This document shows positions 46,518 through 59,381 of a stretch of DNA of 64,000 nt, in pieces (the first letter of the stretch is position 1; each line of letters opens with the position of its first letter). The position numbers were made by a program, and so were the translations under genes. Source of the DNA: Tipula vernalis (lineage: Eukaryota > Arthropoda > Insecta > Diptera > Tipulidae); NCBI GenBank assembly GCA_958295665.1, contig OY282558.1:335269106-335333105 (forward strand), read 5' to 3'. Under the pieces are notes generated by a model. It saw only the letters and a list, made by a program, of their open reading frames with translations. It did no database searches and had not been told where the DNA came from.

Positions 46518-48320
46518 GACTATTCAGGTAACTCAAAAGGTTTTAGTGTTTTGAGTCTTCTTATTTTCCCCTCTTGATGAAGTAGTCTTGCAGCTTCGAT
46601 GTTAGGGTGATGATGGAGCCTCTCCTGGTGTTTTTGTGCACATTTCTTTATTACACTTCCGAATGTGTCTATTCCGAGATCTCTGTGAAGGTCACTATTA
46701 CGAGTCTCTGAGAACTTTATTTTTAAATCGTTGAACTATCTGTTGATTGCTGATTTTGGTGCATCCCCATAGTTGAATACCATATGTCCAAGCCGGCTTG
46801 AGTACTCGTTTATAAAGCACAAGTTTATTATCAATGGATAACTGAGAGTTTCTTCCAATTAACCAGTACATTTTTCTAAATTTTAACTGAAGCTCTTCTG
46901 CTTTCTTTTTCACGTGTATTTTCCACTTTAACTTTGCAGCAAGGTTCATACCAAGGTATTTTGCTTGATTGGCATGTGGTACAGAGATATTATTGAGAGT
47001 CACAGGTAGTGGTTCTATTGATCTATTAGTAAAGTTAATGTGAGTAGACTTCGATTCATTCACTTTAATTCTCCACTTAGCTAGCTAATCTTGTATATTA
47101 TTTACGGCTATTTGTAGTTTCAATGTGACTTCACCGATTGTGTCACCAACAGCTAGAATTGCAGTGTCATCTGCAAACGTGGCGATAGTTGTATTGCTCG
47201 TCTGCGGTATGTCGCTAGTAAACAGTACGAAAAGGAAAGGCCTTAAGACACTTCCCTGCGGGACTCCTGCTTTAGCTTCTTTAATGCTGGAGTAAACTCC
47301 TTCTTGTTTAATTCTAAAATATATCCTTTTCAGGTATGACTTTAGCAGTTTACAACACTCAAATGACAGAGTTTTCTCCAATTTAAATATTAAACCATTT
47401 AGCCAGACTTTGTCAAATGCCTGCGCTATGTCAAGAAATATGGTTGAACAAATCTTTTTTTCCTCTAAGGATTTTTCTATTACATCTGTTATTCTATGGA
47501 CTTGTTCGATTGTGGAGTGTTCCTTTCTAAATCCAAACTGATGGGACGGAACAGCTCCTGATTTTACAACTTCTGGTTTAATTCGTTTTAATAACAATCT
47601 CTCAAATAGTTTTGACATAGTTGGAAGAAGTGATATTGGCCTGTACGAGGGTAGTTCACTTGGTAGAGGGACATAACGGAATCTGAAGGAAGCTTTAATT
47701 ATGTCCGATATTTTTTTAATAGCTTTATTAGGTAGTTGTTTTAGAATCTCTCCAGTTATCAGGTCATATCCTGGTGATTTTTTAAGTTCTATATGGTTCT
47801 TTATTTCTTGTTTAACTTCTTTAGCATTAGTTAATGGAATTTCCTGTCTCAGGATAGTTGTTTGGTTTCGAACAGTATATCCTGTTGGTTAAGTGTTGTT
47901 AAATTTGGCTGAAAGGTACGCTCGAGTTGATCCGCGATTTTTTCTGCTTTTTCTTCTTTGCTTTTAGCCAGGTGACCATTATTTGTTCTTATTCATTCTT
48001 ATGCATAACTGGCCTTTTCAAATATTTGGTTGCTTTCCACAATGAATAATCACTACCTTTATCATAGGTGAGAGATTGTAGTATTTTGACTGTTGGGTCT
48101 CGTGTACGTTGCCTAATCCTTCGGATACTTCTCTTCTCTATAACTAGTGATTTAATTTCCAATGAATAGCATTTGCCAGCTATATTTTTGTTTGTTGTGT
48201 TAGTACTTTTCCACGCCGCTAGCTGTATGTCCTTTACGAGCTTCTCCACCTCCTGTTCTAATGTTTCTTCTGATGAAAGTTGTGTGTTTAAAATGATGCT
48301 ATTGTTTAGTTCATAATGGG
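46518..48320 (-). pseudogene. Jockey-type LINE ORF2 lacking endonuclease
   Basis: Begins within the post-endonuclease linker (YELNNSIILNTQLSSEETLE, WKSTNTTNKNIAGKCYSLEI) and reaches RT with MSKLFERLLLKRIKPEVVKS near 47618. The catalytic FADDTAILAVGD lies near 47150-47185. Typical RT motifs FGFRKEHSTIEQV, IFLDIAQAFDKVWLNGLIF and AGVPQGSVLRPFLFVLF are kept. A frameshift near 47070 leads to the C-terminal frame (VPHANQAKYLGM, ending FELPE near 46518). Further breaks lie at 47640-47990. The family matches the fragment at 12767-13450. Confidence 0.85.
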
Positions 48321-49359
48321 GGATCAGTTTAGATTTTTTAACTGCTTCTATTTGCACTTTCATATGGAGTATTTCGCTGATTGCATAAATATTTTTAATG
48401 TCTTCTGTTCTTTCAAAAGACAACATATATAATGGAAGAGGTGTTTTGTCACCTCTTTTTAGCAGCTGTGTAACTTCTTTAATTTTGTATTTTTTCTCCA
48501 ACATATATTCTTTTATCTCTTCTGGTTTGCATGAAGCGTGTAGCTTCTTAGCAATGACTTTGGTTTGCCTTGTCTGCTATCTTCGTAGAAATACCATGTT
48601 GTCTTTTCTTCATTAAGAGCTCCTGTTAACTTTCTATAGCTATCACCGTCTGTGACATTTATTTTGATATCACTACTATTTAACGCTGTAGCTTGAAATT
48701 TTATATGATTGTTGTCCATGATGTTTCTAATACTCTGATAATTATTGCAATTAGATATTATTACTGGAGGTGGCCATGGCACTTTTTTCTCCAGTTGTAC
48801 ATTCTTACTTCCGGTTGGGAGTTCATTACTTGATCGTTTCTGTTCGGGCGGAACCTGAGCTTTATCCTCCTGTTGCACGTGCCTACTTCCGGTTGGAAGC
48901 TGCTCAACTGATTGTTTCGATTCGGGTAAAATCTGTGGTGATTTACTCATCTTACGTTTCTTATTTTTAATGTTACGGTTCAGAATCCATCCCGTTTCTC
49001 TATTGAGTTCTTCCTCGTCTGTTTCATACATAACCTCTGTATGATCATTGGTATCGTTTATCTTACTGGTTTCTTTTTCAGACATTACTGCATTTAGAGG
49101 ATCTATTAACTCCTTGTTTTCTCGCAGTAATTTTTTGAAATCTTTGTTTAGATTTAACGTTAACTTTTCTATTTCGTAAATCTTATTGCGCAGTTCGGCG
49201 TTATCCCTTTCTAAGGTGTTCGCTATTAGGGTGATGATCTACCTACCCTAGATTGTTGATGGGCTCACCCCAGAATCCTTTGAGTCAGCCTCGTTAGAGG
49301 GTGGATTTGCCAGCTGATTAGCTGGGTTACCACCTGGGGTACAATTTCCTGAATTAGTT
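48320..49359 (-). pseudogene. Jockey-type LINE ORF1 (gag-like), C-terminally truncated
   Basis: Starts at the ATG at 49359 (MNTTNSGNCTPGGNPANQLA). Stops near 49240 precede a coiled-coil-like stretch (TLERDNAELRNKIYEIEKLT). The long frame 49085-48513 holds two related motifs, QSVEQLPTGSRHVQQE and SSNELPTGSKNVQLEKK, and then PPPVIISNCNNYQSIRNIMD. After a frameshift at about 48510 it continues with KYKIKEVTQLLKRGDKTPLP and MLSFERTEDIKNIYAIS, the domain that normally precedes the zinc knuckles. The zinc knuckles are gone because of the internal deletion. Confidence 0.8.
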
Positions 49360-49690
49360 GTATTCATTGTTTATTTTACTAGTTATAAAGCATCTACCAC
49401 TCTGGCCAGTACGAGTTGGTAGTGGGTCTGGTTTGAGAACATCATTTACTAAATTCTCGATAGTCGGTTATACCAGAGCCTCGTTAGTTATCTAGCAGGG
49501 TGCACCACGTGCAGGTGAGGATGACATTTGGGCTATTTGTAGACCAATTACTTAAGCCCTCTTTCCCACCCCAACAGTACTTATAGTTCTAATTTTATTA
49601 TGGTATAGGTATTACCCATTCACACTACTATTAAGTAAGTCAAACAAGGTTTCCCACCTTTGTTGGACTTACTGCAGTTCCAAAATGAAA

Positions 49691-50130
49691 GGCGACTATT
49701 AAAATCGCCCATAAAGAACAAATGAGCTATTGGAATTGAATAGGCGGAATTGAATTGCTTGCAACGGTTAGTTTTGGCACATAACATGAAGTTATTTTTA
49801 AGTAAGAGTGATGGATATTTTTGATACTTGTAAGAATTTCAGAAGGTCTCGAATGGATTTTTTTTTTGGAGCTTTCTATACTTCCGCCAGATTGGTTATT
49901 ACGATCGGCTCTATGGATGAGGGAACGTGGAGTATGGAATGTTGTGTCAGGTTTATGCTATGCTTCTGAAATAAGTATATTGCCTACGTTATCTCTAGGA
50001 AATTAATTATTATACTTCAAGCTTCTTATTGTGTCCGCTATGAGCGTTCCATATACACACAGCTATAGCCAGAATAATTTGGACCTGTTCTGCTGTAGTA
50101 CGGCTTCTTCTGACATTTTCCAAAATTAAT
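49691..50130 (-). pseudogene. LINE endonuclease fragment interrupted by the Jockey LINE
   Basis: The minus strand opens near 50130 (NVRRSRTTAEQVQIILAIAV, CIWNAHSGHNKK), the N-terminus of a LINE endonuclease. With frameshifts it reaches LICSLWAILIVAFHFG, or in another frame HLFFMGDFNSRLSFWN, near 49690-49720. GDFNxRxxFWN is the conserved endonuclease box. The sequence stops there because the other LINE's 5' end begins. Confidence 0.6.
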
Positions 50131-53100
50131 GATAACTTACTGGAGGAGTATAATATAAACTATTTAGAATTTTTTGGGCAATAGTAGACGCATGTATGAG
50201 TTTTAAATAAATTTGACCATTGGAACGGCCAAGTGAGGCTAACACGATAGCTGATTGATTGAATTGATGATCTTGAGATTTTAAGAGACTGGAAAATGAT
50301 GATGCCTGTATTTATTGATCTGTTCCCGAATGTGCAGAAACTTCATCCGTTTTGGGCAGATCACCGAATTGACAATGAGGCTTCCATAGCCAAATTTGAA
50401 CGACTTTTGCTCTTTTAAAGGTTGCTTAATTAAATACTTTATAATGTTTAAGTAATTGGGATCAGGGTTTATCGGCTTACTTTCTTAAAGCAGAGACGTA
50501 ACATTTTCGACGTCACAACCCTTTCCCGACTTTTTGAGAGTTTATAAAATGATTTGACTTTTCTTTTTAAAACTTTTTCGTTTTCATAAACTATTTTATA
50601 TTCCAAGGCAAATGAAAAGGAGTTTAGATGCTTTAAATATAAGATTTAACGATAAGATTCTTTAATAAGATTTAGGTATTTATTAATCACTCTAAAATTT
50701 TCTATATGAAATATTCAGTGTTACAGTGAGGAGAGAAAGTTTGCTCTATTATTTGACGATTTCGGGATCGCCGATTCTCGGTGTTGCCAAGTAAAAATGT
50801 CCAGGTTGGGTGTTGAGTTTGTATGTCACATCCGTCTTAGCCAATAGGCGCAGAATACCGAAGAAAAAGGAACTAAAAATATTAAAAAGTATTCTTTTGC
50901 CGGTTCTTATTTAATGTCACGGTTTGCGACGAAAGAGTCAGGAGGGATTGTGGTAAATGTGATTTGCGAAACTGACAAAATACATCGGTTTAGACTACGC
51001 AACTGTTTTTGGCTAATTTTGAATTGCAAAAAAGCATTTGAATCAAATGAAATATCATTCTTTTACCAGATTTTGGTCGTTCTTTCATCATTGGTGTAAA
51101 TATCGTATCCAACCCATATTGAGCCAAGGGTTTATCGGTGAGCTTCTCCTCAAAAGAGTAAGATCGATATAGATATGCGAATATTTAACAAGGTTACATA
51201 AATAATATTTTACCTAAGTCTAGTTGCAGCATGACAAAACATAGATTTTGTGATGAAACATCTCCCTACCTCTCCTCCGCCCCCCCCCCCCGGTCCCAAG
51301 AAAACAAAATCGAAACGTAACGTCCTTATTTAGATGCAATTCTTATTCATCATCTGCTGTTTCATCAAAACATGTTTTTGTTTTCCCTACATACATTTCT
51401 AAATTAGATTATTTAAATTTTATTTAGATTTTAAACGTAGGTACTTAAGGGGATGTTAAATAAACTGTGCAACAAATTTTACCATCGAAATAATTTTTTC
51501 GAAATGTCCGAAAAGTAAATTTTCTCGGAAAAGTACGTTTGCTTGGGTGAAAGCTCATTAATGATTCCAATCCTTACTTAGTCAGGGGCACCATCATCAA
51601 ATCCTGATGGTAATGTCAGATGGTTATCGTTTTTCTTCAATTATAAATCCGACTGATTGAGAAACTGAATTATATGAACACCGCAATAGTTTACTCAGCA
51701 AATTTTAGCAAATTCCCTTTTTCAGTTTCACGTGAAAACACAAAATGACATGTATGACACTTAATGAGTAATGCATATTTGTTTATGGTAATGTATTTCC
51801 ACCGATAAATACACGTAAGTCGGAAAATGCAGCGATGCTTTATAAATTAGCTCAACATTTTGTTGTGAATACGCCAAATTATGAACAATATAATATGCCT
51901 TGTTCCTTTCTCTACTTCTCCACATTTTACGTTACAAAAAAGAGCAAATAAAAAGAAGCGGCTTTGACTTTGAAGTCAGTCAGACGTATTGTTTTTTCAA
52001 AATTTTCATTTTAATTAAAAACGGTTTCAATTAAATTATATTTTGCTAATTATGTTGCTGCACGGAACCTGCTGAAAATAAAATCCATGGCGCCACTAGA
52101 GTTAAGAATATTAAAACGGGTATCGGAAAAGGTTGTAAACCCAAATATGCAGTATTGATGGTTGGATCACAGGCCTGCATACAATTTTTTTTGTTAACTG
52201 TATATGATGTCAAGCCCTGTCTGCATACTCCATTATGAGTGAGCGCATGCTCAAAATAGGGTGTGTAGGCATATCTATAATAACAAAACTAAATCAATTT
52301 ATTGTACTTATAGAGTAGCATACATACAGGCGAATTTAGTAATAGTTATTTATGGTACTAGTGACCAAAACGAGATATTATCCATGAGGGATAAGTTTGT
52401 CCCACGAGGCGATAGCCGACGCCCTGACGATCAACGCCCTTTGATTGTCAGTACAGTGAAAATAGATAAGATTGATGAGACTGATATTAAATTATGCAAG
52501 ATCACCAAATCTATGATATATAGAGCATATGTAAATATAACAAACACGATAATACCTGTAATCATTATGTATGTATATAGAAATTATACTATACCCACAA
52601 TTTTTGATTTACTAAAGCACAAATATCTAATTATATCTAATTATACAAATAATACGTCCATTTTTACAACTCTATGGTAAAGGAACAAATTGTCGGTTAT
52701 ACATAGAACGGCGTTTTAATAACAAATGGTAAATTTCTATGGAAATTCAAAAGGTCACGGATTCAATGATGCCGCTTTGAGTTAGGTAAGATGGGACTTT
52801 AGGTCGCGCTAAAGTATAATAGTATAGAATAATCGGTGAATCGGTGATCAACAGTAAACAGGGATGGGATTATGAGATCCGGCTATCCCCTTATTTTAGT
52901 CACCGATAGTAAAATCGACCGTAACATGAAATCCGGTCGGTCAAAATATTCAGCAAATTTTCGTGCAGTCCATTTTCGAGCTGTCATCACTATGGAGCTG
53001 TCAAAATAATAAATAAAGAAAACGCATTTGTATTTTTTTTACGATTAGCTTCTGTACATTTTTTAAATGTTTGTATTAAAATGGTTCTTAAACGCGACTA

Positions 53101-54787
53101 CAGCGCTTAACCATTGTTAATGTTGTTGAGGTACATTATCCTTATACAAGGATTTCTCGATATTGATTAAATGGAGATAACCTTCCGCTGATAAGACATG
53201 TGTTTTCTTTCACAGCTTACAATCAGGATAATGAAAACATTAACACTTATAATAATAAAAGTTATTGTTAAGATGATATGCACAACAAGCTTTTGTTGCG
53301 AAAATTAATGTCTTTCCAGAAATTTCCATATTTACTTGTAAATAAAATTTAAAAAAGCATAATCTGTATAGAATGTACGGTGAGGTACGTTCATATTTGC
53401 CACATAAAATATGGATATAAAAATTGATGTAGGATTACGGTTCTTTTTCTCTATTTTGATTCTCACACGATACAATTTCAATCTCATTCTATTTGTTTTT
53501 GCGTTTATTTAGGTATTCTTACCTATCAAAATACTTTGACATAAAGCAAAGAAATTTGATGTTTTTTCGACTGAAATCCTTTTGTGAAATAAAATTAACT
53601 CAGGAGAACAAGATTTTATTTTTAAAGATACGAGTACATCGATGTTTAAAGATTCATTCGAATAATAATAATCAATTATTTTGGATTTGATTCAAAGTAA
53701 GAAATTCTATATTATTAAAATAAACATCTCTTCTTGTCTTATCGATCCAAAAATATGAAGATATATACAAACTTTGTGGTTTGTTTTACTGTCTCGATAT
53801 TTTTTTTTTTTTTTTTTTTTTTGGTTCATGGATAATTTAGATTAATTAAATTTTTTTGTATCTTGTCAAAAACGAATTATTTTTCCCATTATTCACGAAC
53901 AAAATTAATAATGGGTGAAGAACGGATCGAAGAAGTCAAACAAACTTTTCCGCAGGTCACCAAAATATCGATTTTTGAGAACGATGCTAATTACTACGTC
54001 CCAAATTCACGTTGGTTGTTTTTACATCACCTTTTGTAATAAAGTTTCATGGACAAAACGTCATGGAAGAAATAACTTTAAAGTAGAAGTTGAATTTATT
54101 ACAAAATGAAGAAATTGTGCCGATATTCAAATCCAGGTAACGTTGTCGATTTTGCTTAAAATTACAAATGTAGCCAACAATATTAATTAAACCTTCAACC
54201 TCCACTTTTCCGAAATGTTCAGTTCTTTTTTCTTATTTTAGAGTCGTATTACTACGAATTTTTAATCGTTTGTAGAGTTCGCATCAGGGAGAATTTTTCA
54301 ATCAGGATTTTTAAGCAAACATAACCCATAGCGATCCGGGTTGTTTTACCTGTGATCTTAGATGCCGAACTCCCTTCTGCCAGAAGAGTGGGATCTTTTA
54401 TCTAAATCTGGTTTGTACCAAAATTAATTCATGTAACCAACTAAATAGTTAATTAATCAAGTTAAGCTAATTTTAAAAAATCAAAAAAATTAAAATTTCA
54501 TTTTAACCAAATTTTCACCAATTAGGCGTGAGAAGATCAGACTACTTTTGTCTAAAATTTCTATTTCACCTTATCAGCGACCAAATTAATTGAAATTTGA
54601 ACCACTGTCGACTATGATGGATCAACAACTCGTTTCACAATTCCAAATGTTTTATATACATAAGTCATGACAGTTACAAGGAGATACATAACAGCAATAT
54701 AAATAAATGTAAACTGAAGTTTAATTTACTGCGACGCCACACCATATGGAACGTTGTGATTTTTTATTGTCTATCCTACACTGATAG
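50131..54787. other. AT-rich sequence without supported genes
   Basis: About 4.7 kb with no coding segment I can support on either strand. A short minus-strand stretch FLHIREQINKYRHHHFP near 50290-50340 is protein-like but unidentified. The 139-codon plus-strand frame at 52261-52680 shows no domain. There is a C run at 51281-51291 and a long T run near 53801-53822. It may be intron or intergenic DNA of the host. Confidence 0.4.
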
Positions 54788-55325
54788 AAAAATGCATTCT
54801 CATTGAAAAAAATACGATCACAGTAAAAAAACTACTATTAATAATCAACCGATCGCAAATTCTGATAATACAATAGAATTTTCTATTAAATTTCATTCAT
54901 CATATAATATCATATGGAAAAATTTTTATAAATTATCAATCATATAGATAGAACACTTCTTCACATAAATATAATGTTGCGTCACACCGATAGAATATTT
55001 AACATCCAGAGAGAATGTTGCTTCACAAAGATAGAATGCTCTTCCAATAGGTGGAAGCTTTCTTCACACAAATAGAATGTTTTCTCATACAGACAGAATG
55101 TTTTTCGCACAGATAGAAATTTTTTGTACAATTTTCACCTAAAAACAATATTTTTTTCATAAGGATGGTTATTGGCGGCTTTCCATTTGATAGAATGTAT
55201 TTTCATATGAAATAATTAAATACTGTATATTTGATAGTGGAATTGATTAGTTTGATGATAATCCTACTATTAATAATATTTATCATTTAGACAGTAGACC
55301 ATCAATAGGATTGCAATGCATTTTT
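54788..55325. mobile_element. Non-coding element with GATAGAATG repeats and short inverted ends
   Basis: AAAAATGCATT at 54788-54798 is inverted at 55315-55325. Between them, mainly 54945-55125, a degenerate unit of about 27-32 bp (TTCACANAGATAGAATGTT) recurs six or seven times; GATAGAATG is also present near 55190. CTACTATTAATAAT occurs near both ends (54831 and 55265) in the same orientation. Possibly a MITE with an internal satellite; boundaries are uncertain. Confidence 0.35.
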
Positions 55326-55718
55326 GAACTTTCCTCAAAATTAAATAAATAAAACGGACTAGCAATTAAATTTATATTTCTTTATTTTAAAGATAACAAG
55401 CTAAATTATTAAACTATTATCACAAATTGCAGGAAACTATATAAAAAATTAAAAAATAATTCACTGACTAATTGAACTAAATTAAAAATGAAAAAAATAC
55501 AAAAAATAAAGTTTTGTTAAAAGTTACATTCACCAACCACCTTATGACAGAAATTGCAACCGTACTCTTACAAGTATTGATGCAAACCCGAATCTGATCA
55601 ATGAAAGTAAATATGAAACAAATGTTTTTGGTAACCCTATTACTGAATCATTTAATTCCTTGTATGGAAATGGGAATATCGATTATGATGATATATCTCT
55701 TTCTTAAATTATATAATT

Positions 55719-56912
55719 ATGTGTGACTTTAACTCAAATAGCATAATTCAATGGAATCCTAACGGAATCACAAACAAAATTGAGGAGTTACATCTAATGA
55801 TAAATCAAACCAAACCATTGGCCATTTGCCTCCAAGAAACTCATTTAAAATTTGGAAATAAATTTTCTCTAAAAAATTATCAAGTCTATAGAAACGATGT
55901 TATTACGGATCATGATGAGAGATCAAAAGGTGGAGTAGCAATACTAATACAGAATAATTACAGTTGTGTTGAAATTGAGATTGATACCGATCTACAAGCC
56001 GTGGCAGTCGAAATTTATTATCCAATTAAAATCACGTTGATCTCACTTTATTTACCAAATGATAATAATATAACCATAAGTGATATTGAACATCTTATCA
56101 ATCAACTAACAACTCCATTCATAATCTTGGGTGACTTTAATGCCCATCATCCGCTTTGGGATAGATTTGCAATTCGCCCCAACAAACGTGGCACCAACAT
56201 TGTAAATCTAATTGATAAATACAATTTAAATATTTTAAATAATGGAGAACCAACACATTACACTTATTCTAATGGGACTGTTTCAGCGATTGATATTACA
56301 ATAGCATCACCAATTGTATCTATGTATTTTGATTGGCACATATATCCCAACCTTTGTTCAAGTGACCACTTTCCCATTATACTATCCACAGAAATACCAA
56401 CCAATGCAGAATCTCCACCTCCTCAACCGAGATGGAGAATAAATCAAGCAAACTGGCAAAAATATAATCTACAACTCAATTTAAAAAATGATTACCATTT
56501 CCACGATCCAGATATTGCAAATCAATATATTGTGTCATCAAATAATTGTCATAAACCTCCAGTACCGTGGTGGTCTCGGGATATTTCTGAAGTACTGAAA
56601 GCTCGATGGAAAGCACAGAGGAACGCTATCCGCAATCCTAGCCCATCAAATTTACACCTTTTTAGGAAATGTCGAGCTCTTGTTAGGAAACGTATTCGTA
56701 TCGCTAAAAGACTATCATGGCAAAAATTTGTAAATAATCTTGGACAAAATGAAGATCCACAAAAAATTTGGAAAAAAATTAAAGTCATCCAAGGAATTGT
56801 TAGATTTAAAGAAATAACTACAATTATAACAAATGGGCAGTGTTTTTCCGAGCCACTAGAAATTGCGAATATTCTCGCTAACCATTTCTTAACAACGAGT
56901 CAAACAAATTAA
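55719..56912 (+). pseudogene. I-clade LINE ORF2: endonuclease domain
   Basis: A 397-residue open frame starting MCDFNSNSIIQWNPNGITNK. Endonuclease motifs are complete: NPNGITNKIEEL, CLQETHLKF, GGVAILIQNNY, FIILGDFNAHHPLWD, AIDITIASP and SSDHFPIIL. Within them lie the Glu, Asp-Asn and Asp-His residues of the apurinic-type catalytic site. The RT linker follows (PPVPWWSRDISEVLKARWKA) and a frame break occurs near 56905. This is among the best-kept domains in the window. Confidence 0.9.
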
Positions 56913-56963
56913 TATTCCAATAATTTTATCAATATAAAGACTACTACGGAAAATAGGCCATTT

Positions 56964-57941
56964 ATGAACCAAAATTGTTTTTCAAATAATGGCTACAATA
57001 AAGAATTCAACATTAATCAACTCACCCAGATTATGAAAACATGTCGTGGTTCTACACCAGGTCCTGATGGAATACATTACAAAATGCTGACTAATTTTAA
57101 CATAAAATCAAAATTATTCCTTCTAAAATTCTACAATAATCTGTGGGCAAATCATACATTTCCTAATGAATGGCTTATAGCTGATGTTATTCCTATTAAC
57201 AAAACTGGAAAAGATAAAAAATTACCCCTAAGCTATAGACCAATTGCACTGACCAACACTATGTGTAAAGTTATGGAAACACTTGTAGCTGAACGTGTCA
57301 AATGGATAACCAAAGAATTTAATCTAATTTCGAAGTTTCAAATGGGCTTTCAAAAGCATAGATCAACTACTGATGCTTTGGATACCTTGGATACCTTGTT
57401 AATGAAATCCAAATGGGATTTCGAAACGGTGAAAAAATAATTGCAATATTTTTTGATATCAACAAAGCATATGACAAAACTTGGAAACATCATATTTTAA
57501 ATATCTTAGATCAACATGGCATATCGGGAAATTTATTTCAGTTTATTAAAAATTTTCTAAAAGTTCGACGTTTTAAACTTATCAACAATAATAAACAATC
57601 TGACACATACGAACAGGAAAACGGTGTCCCTCAAGGATCAGTACTAAGTGTAATTTTATTTCTCATAGCAATTAACCCATTAATTGAACAAATTGAATCA
57701 CCTGTTTATAAGATCTTAAAATATGGACGATTGTGAATCTCTCCTACAGAATTCCATTGATAAACTTTGTATTTGGACAGAAAACTATGGATTTGAGTTT
57801 AATGTTGGAAAAACAAAAGGTGTTGTTTTTGGTCGAACAAATCGCCCCACCCCAAGTCCAAATATCCATTTAAAAGGTCAACCAATTTCATTTAATAATA
57901 ATCATAAATACCTTGGGGTAATACTGGACCAAAAATTATAA
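56964..57941 (+). pseudogene. I-clade LINE ORF2: reverse transcriptase, YADD box damaged
   Basis: RT motifs are STPGPDGIHYKML, LSYRPIALTNTMCKVMETLV, QMGFQKHRSTTDAL, IFFDINKAYDKTWKH and NGVPQGSVLSVILFLIAI. At the catalytic box the frame reads KILKYGRL and stops, while the shifted frame from 57723 gives MDDCESLLQNSIDKLC. Tyr is followed by GGACGAT rather than GCNGAYGAY, so a small deletion has removed or shifted the YADD motif. Another frameshift lies at about 57430. Confidence 0.85.
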
Positions 57942-57962
57942 TTTAAACTACACCTTGCATCA

Positions 57963-59353
57963 TTGAAAACACAATGCCTTAAAACTCTTAATGTAATTAA
58001 ACTATTATCAAATATTCATTGGGGGTCTGATAGAAATCTACTACCAAGAGTACATAATGCCTTGATTTTATCTAGGCTTGATTATGCCAGTGTCATATAC
58101 CAAAATGCATCTACCACTAATTTAAAAATATTAGATACAATTCACACTCAGGGTCTAAGATTATCGATTGGTGCTTTTAGGAGCAGCCCAGTCGAGAGCA
58201 TCATCTGTGATTCTGGGTCAACCCCTCTCTCTTATCGTCGTGCCATAACTGCAATAAACTTCATAACAAAAATATCTACTTATTCAGATCATCCCCTCCA
58301 AACAAAAGCACTCCATGCACTACAAGGATCATTATTTGCCGATCCTATATTTAAATCCATTTTGTTTCAAATCCAAAATTATAACCTCATATTACCAAAC
58401 CTTATGGCGCTACATCCACGTAAAATTCCTCCCTGGGAACTAAAACTACCTATCGTAATTAAAAAATTATTAAAATTTCCAAAGAATATGACCAACAATT
58501 ACATTTACCATACAGAATTCAAACAGATTCAGGATCAATATAAAAATGTCCAATTTATTTATGTTGATGGTTCAAAAACTAACGACAGGGTTGGAGTAGG
58601 AATCTACCATGAAATACAACAGGAAAAATATAAACCTTCAAATATCATGTCTATATACTCAGCTGAAGCTGTAGGACTTCAAATTGCTTTATCCAAGGCG
58701 TGCATATCGAATTTTGACCCGGTTTGTTATAGTATCAGATTCCTATTCAAGTTTAGTATCTCTCCAAAATTCCCAAATAAATAACCCTATTATCCAAGAC
58801 ATACAAGAAAAATTACATTCACTATATGATAAGAACATCATATTCTTGTGGGTTCCTAGCCACTCAGGAATCTTCGGTAATGAACAAGCGGACTCTTTGT
58901 CTAAATCAGCTGTAAATCTACATGAAATAATACAAGATCATGTTCCTTTTAATGATCTAAAAAAACATGTGAGGAATAGTTTAATGGAAAAGTGGAACAG
59001 CCGATGGAATGAATGCATTGACCATAAACTATATGAGATTAAAACAACAACAGCACCATGGAAAACATCATTAAGAGAATCACATTATGAAAGTGTTATT
59101 GTATGTAGACTCAGAATTGGCCACACTCGATACACACATGATTATTTGATGAAAAAATGTAATCCACCTCAATGTGACATATGTCACTGTCCCATAACTA
59201 TTCATCATATACTTATATTGCCCAAAGTATAATCACCAAAGAAGGAAAACAAAAATCTCTCCAAACCTTAAAGAAGCCTTGGGGGATAATGAGAAATTCT
59301 TACGATTCACTCTGAAATTTATCAAAGCTATAGGATTTATCAGTCACATATAA
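57963..59353 (+). pseudogene. I-clade LINE ORF2: thumb, RNase H and C-terminal Cys/His cluster
   Basis: After the RT thumb (LSRLDYASVIYQNASTTNLK) the RNase H domain begins FIYVDGSKTNDRVGVGIYH (about 58555-58610), with IYSAEAVGLQIAL, SDSYSSLVSL and GNEQADSLSKSA supplying the other acidic residues. The frame breaks between 58684 and 58784. The end carries RIGHTRYTHDYLMKKCNPP and CDICHCPITIHHIL, the Cys/His box of I elements. A one-base shift near 59217 lets the frame continue to the stop at 59351-59353 (ending FISHI). Confidence 0.85.
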
Positions 59354-59381
59354 TTACTATAAAATTGATTGATTGATTGAT

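Larger units (their letters stand above)
46310..49690 (-). mobile_element. Jockey-type LINE with internal endonuclease deletion
   Basis: The element keeps a 5' untranslated region (about 49690-49360), ORF1, and the RT and C-terminal parts of ORF2. ORF1 is fused to the ORF2 linker at about 48315-48330, with the zinc knuckles and endonuclease missing. The 5' end abuts a fragment of another LINE (49690-50130) at its GDFN box, so this copy inserted there. The 3' end near 46310 has an AT-rich tract but no clean poly-A. Confidence 0.8.
55510..59381 (+). mobile_element. I-clade LINE with RNase H, 5'-truncated in ORF1
   Basis: The plus strand carries the last about 55 residues of ORF1 (ending DYDDISLS, stop 55705-55707), then ORF2 from the ATG at 55719, with endonuclease, RT, RNase H and a C-terminal Cys/His cluster. 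ORF2 probably ends at 59353, only about 12 bp before a TTGATTGATTGAT tail (59366-59381). RNase H after RT and a TTGA-type tail instead of poly-A fit the I clade. About seven breaks are present. Confidence 0.88.

Noticed and set aside
52261..52680. 139-codon plus-strand frame
   Set aside because: No recognisable motif, ordinary AT-rich codon content, no neighbours; length is plausible by chance in a 4.7-kb open region.
53915..54109. 64-codon frame resembling a transposase tail
   Set aside because: I could not place any catalytic or helix-turn-helix motif; similarity was only impressionistic.
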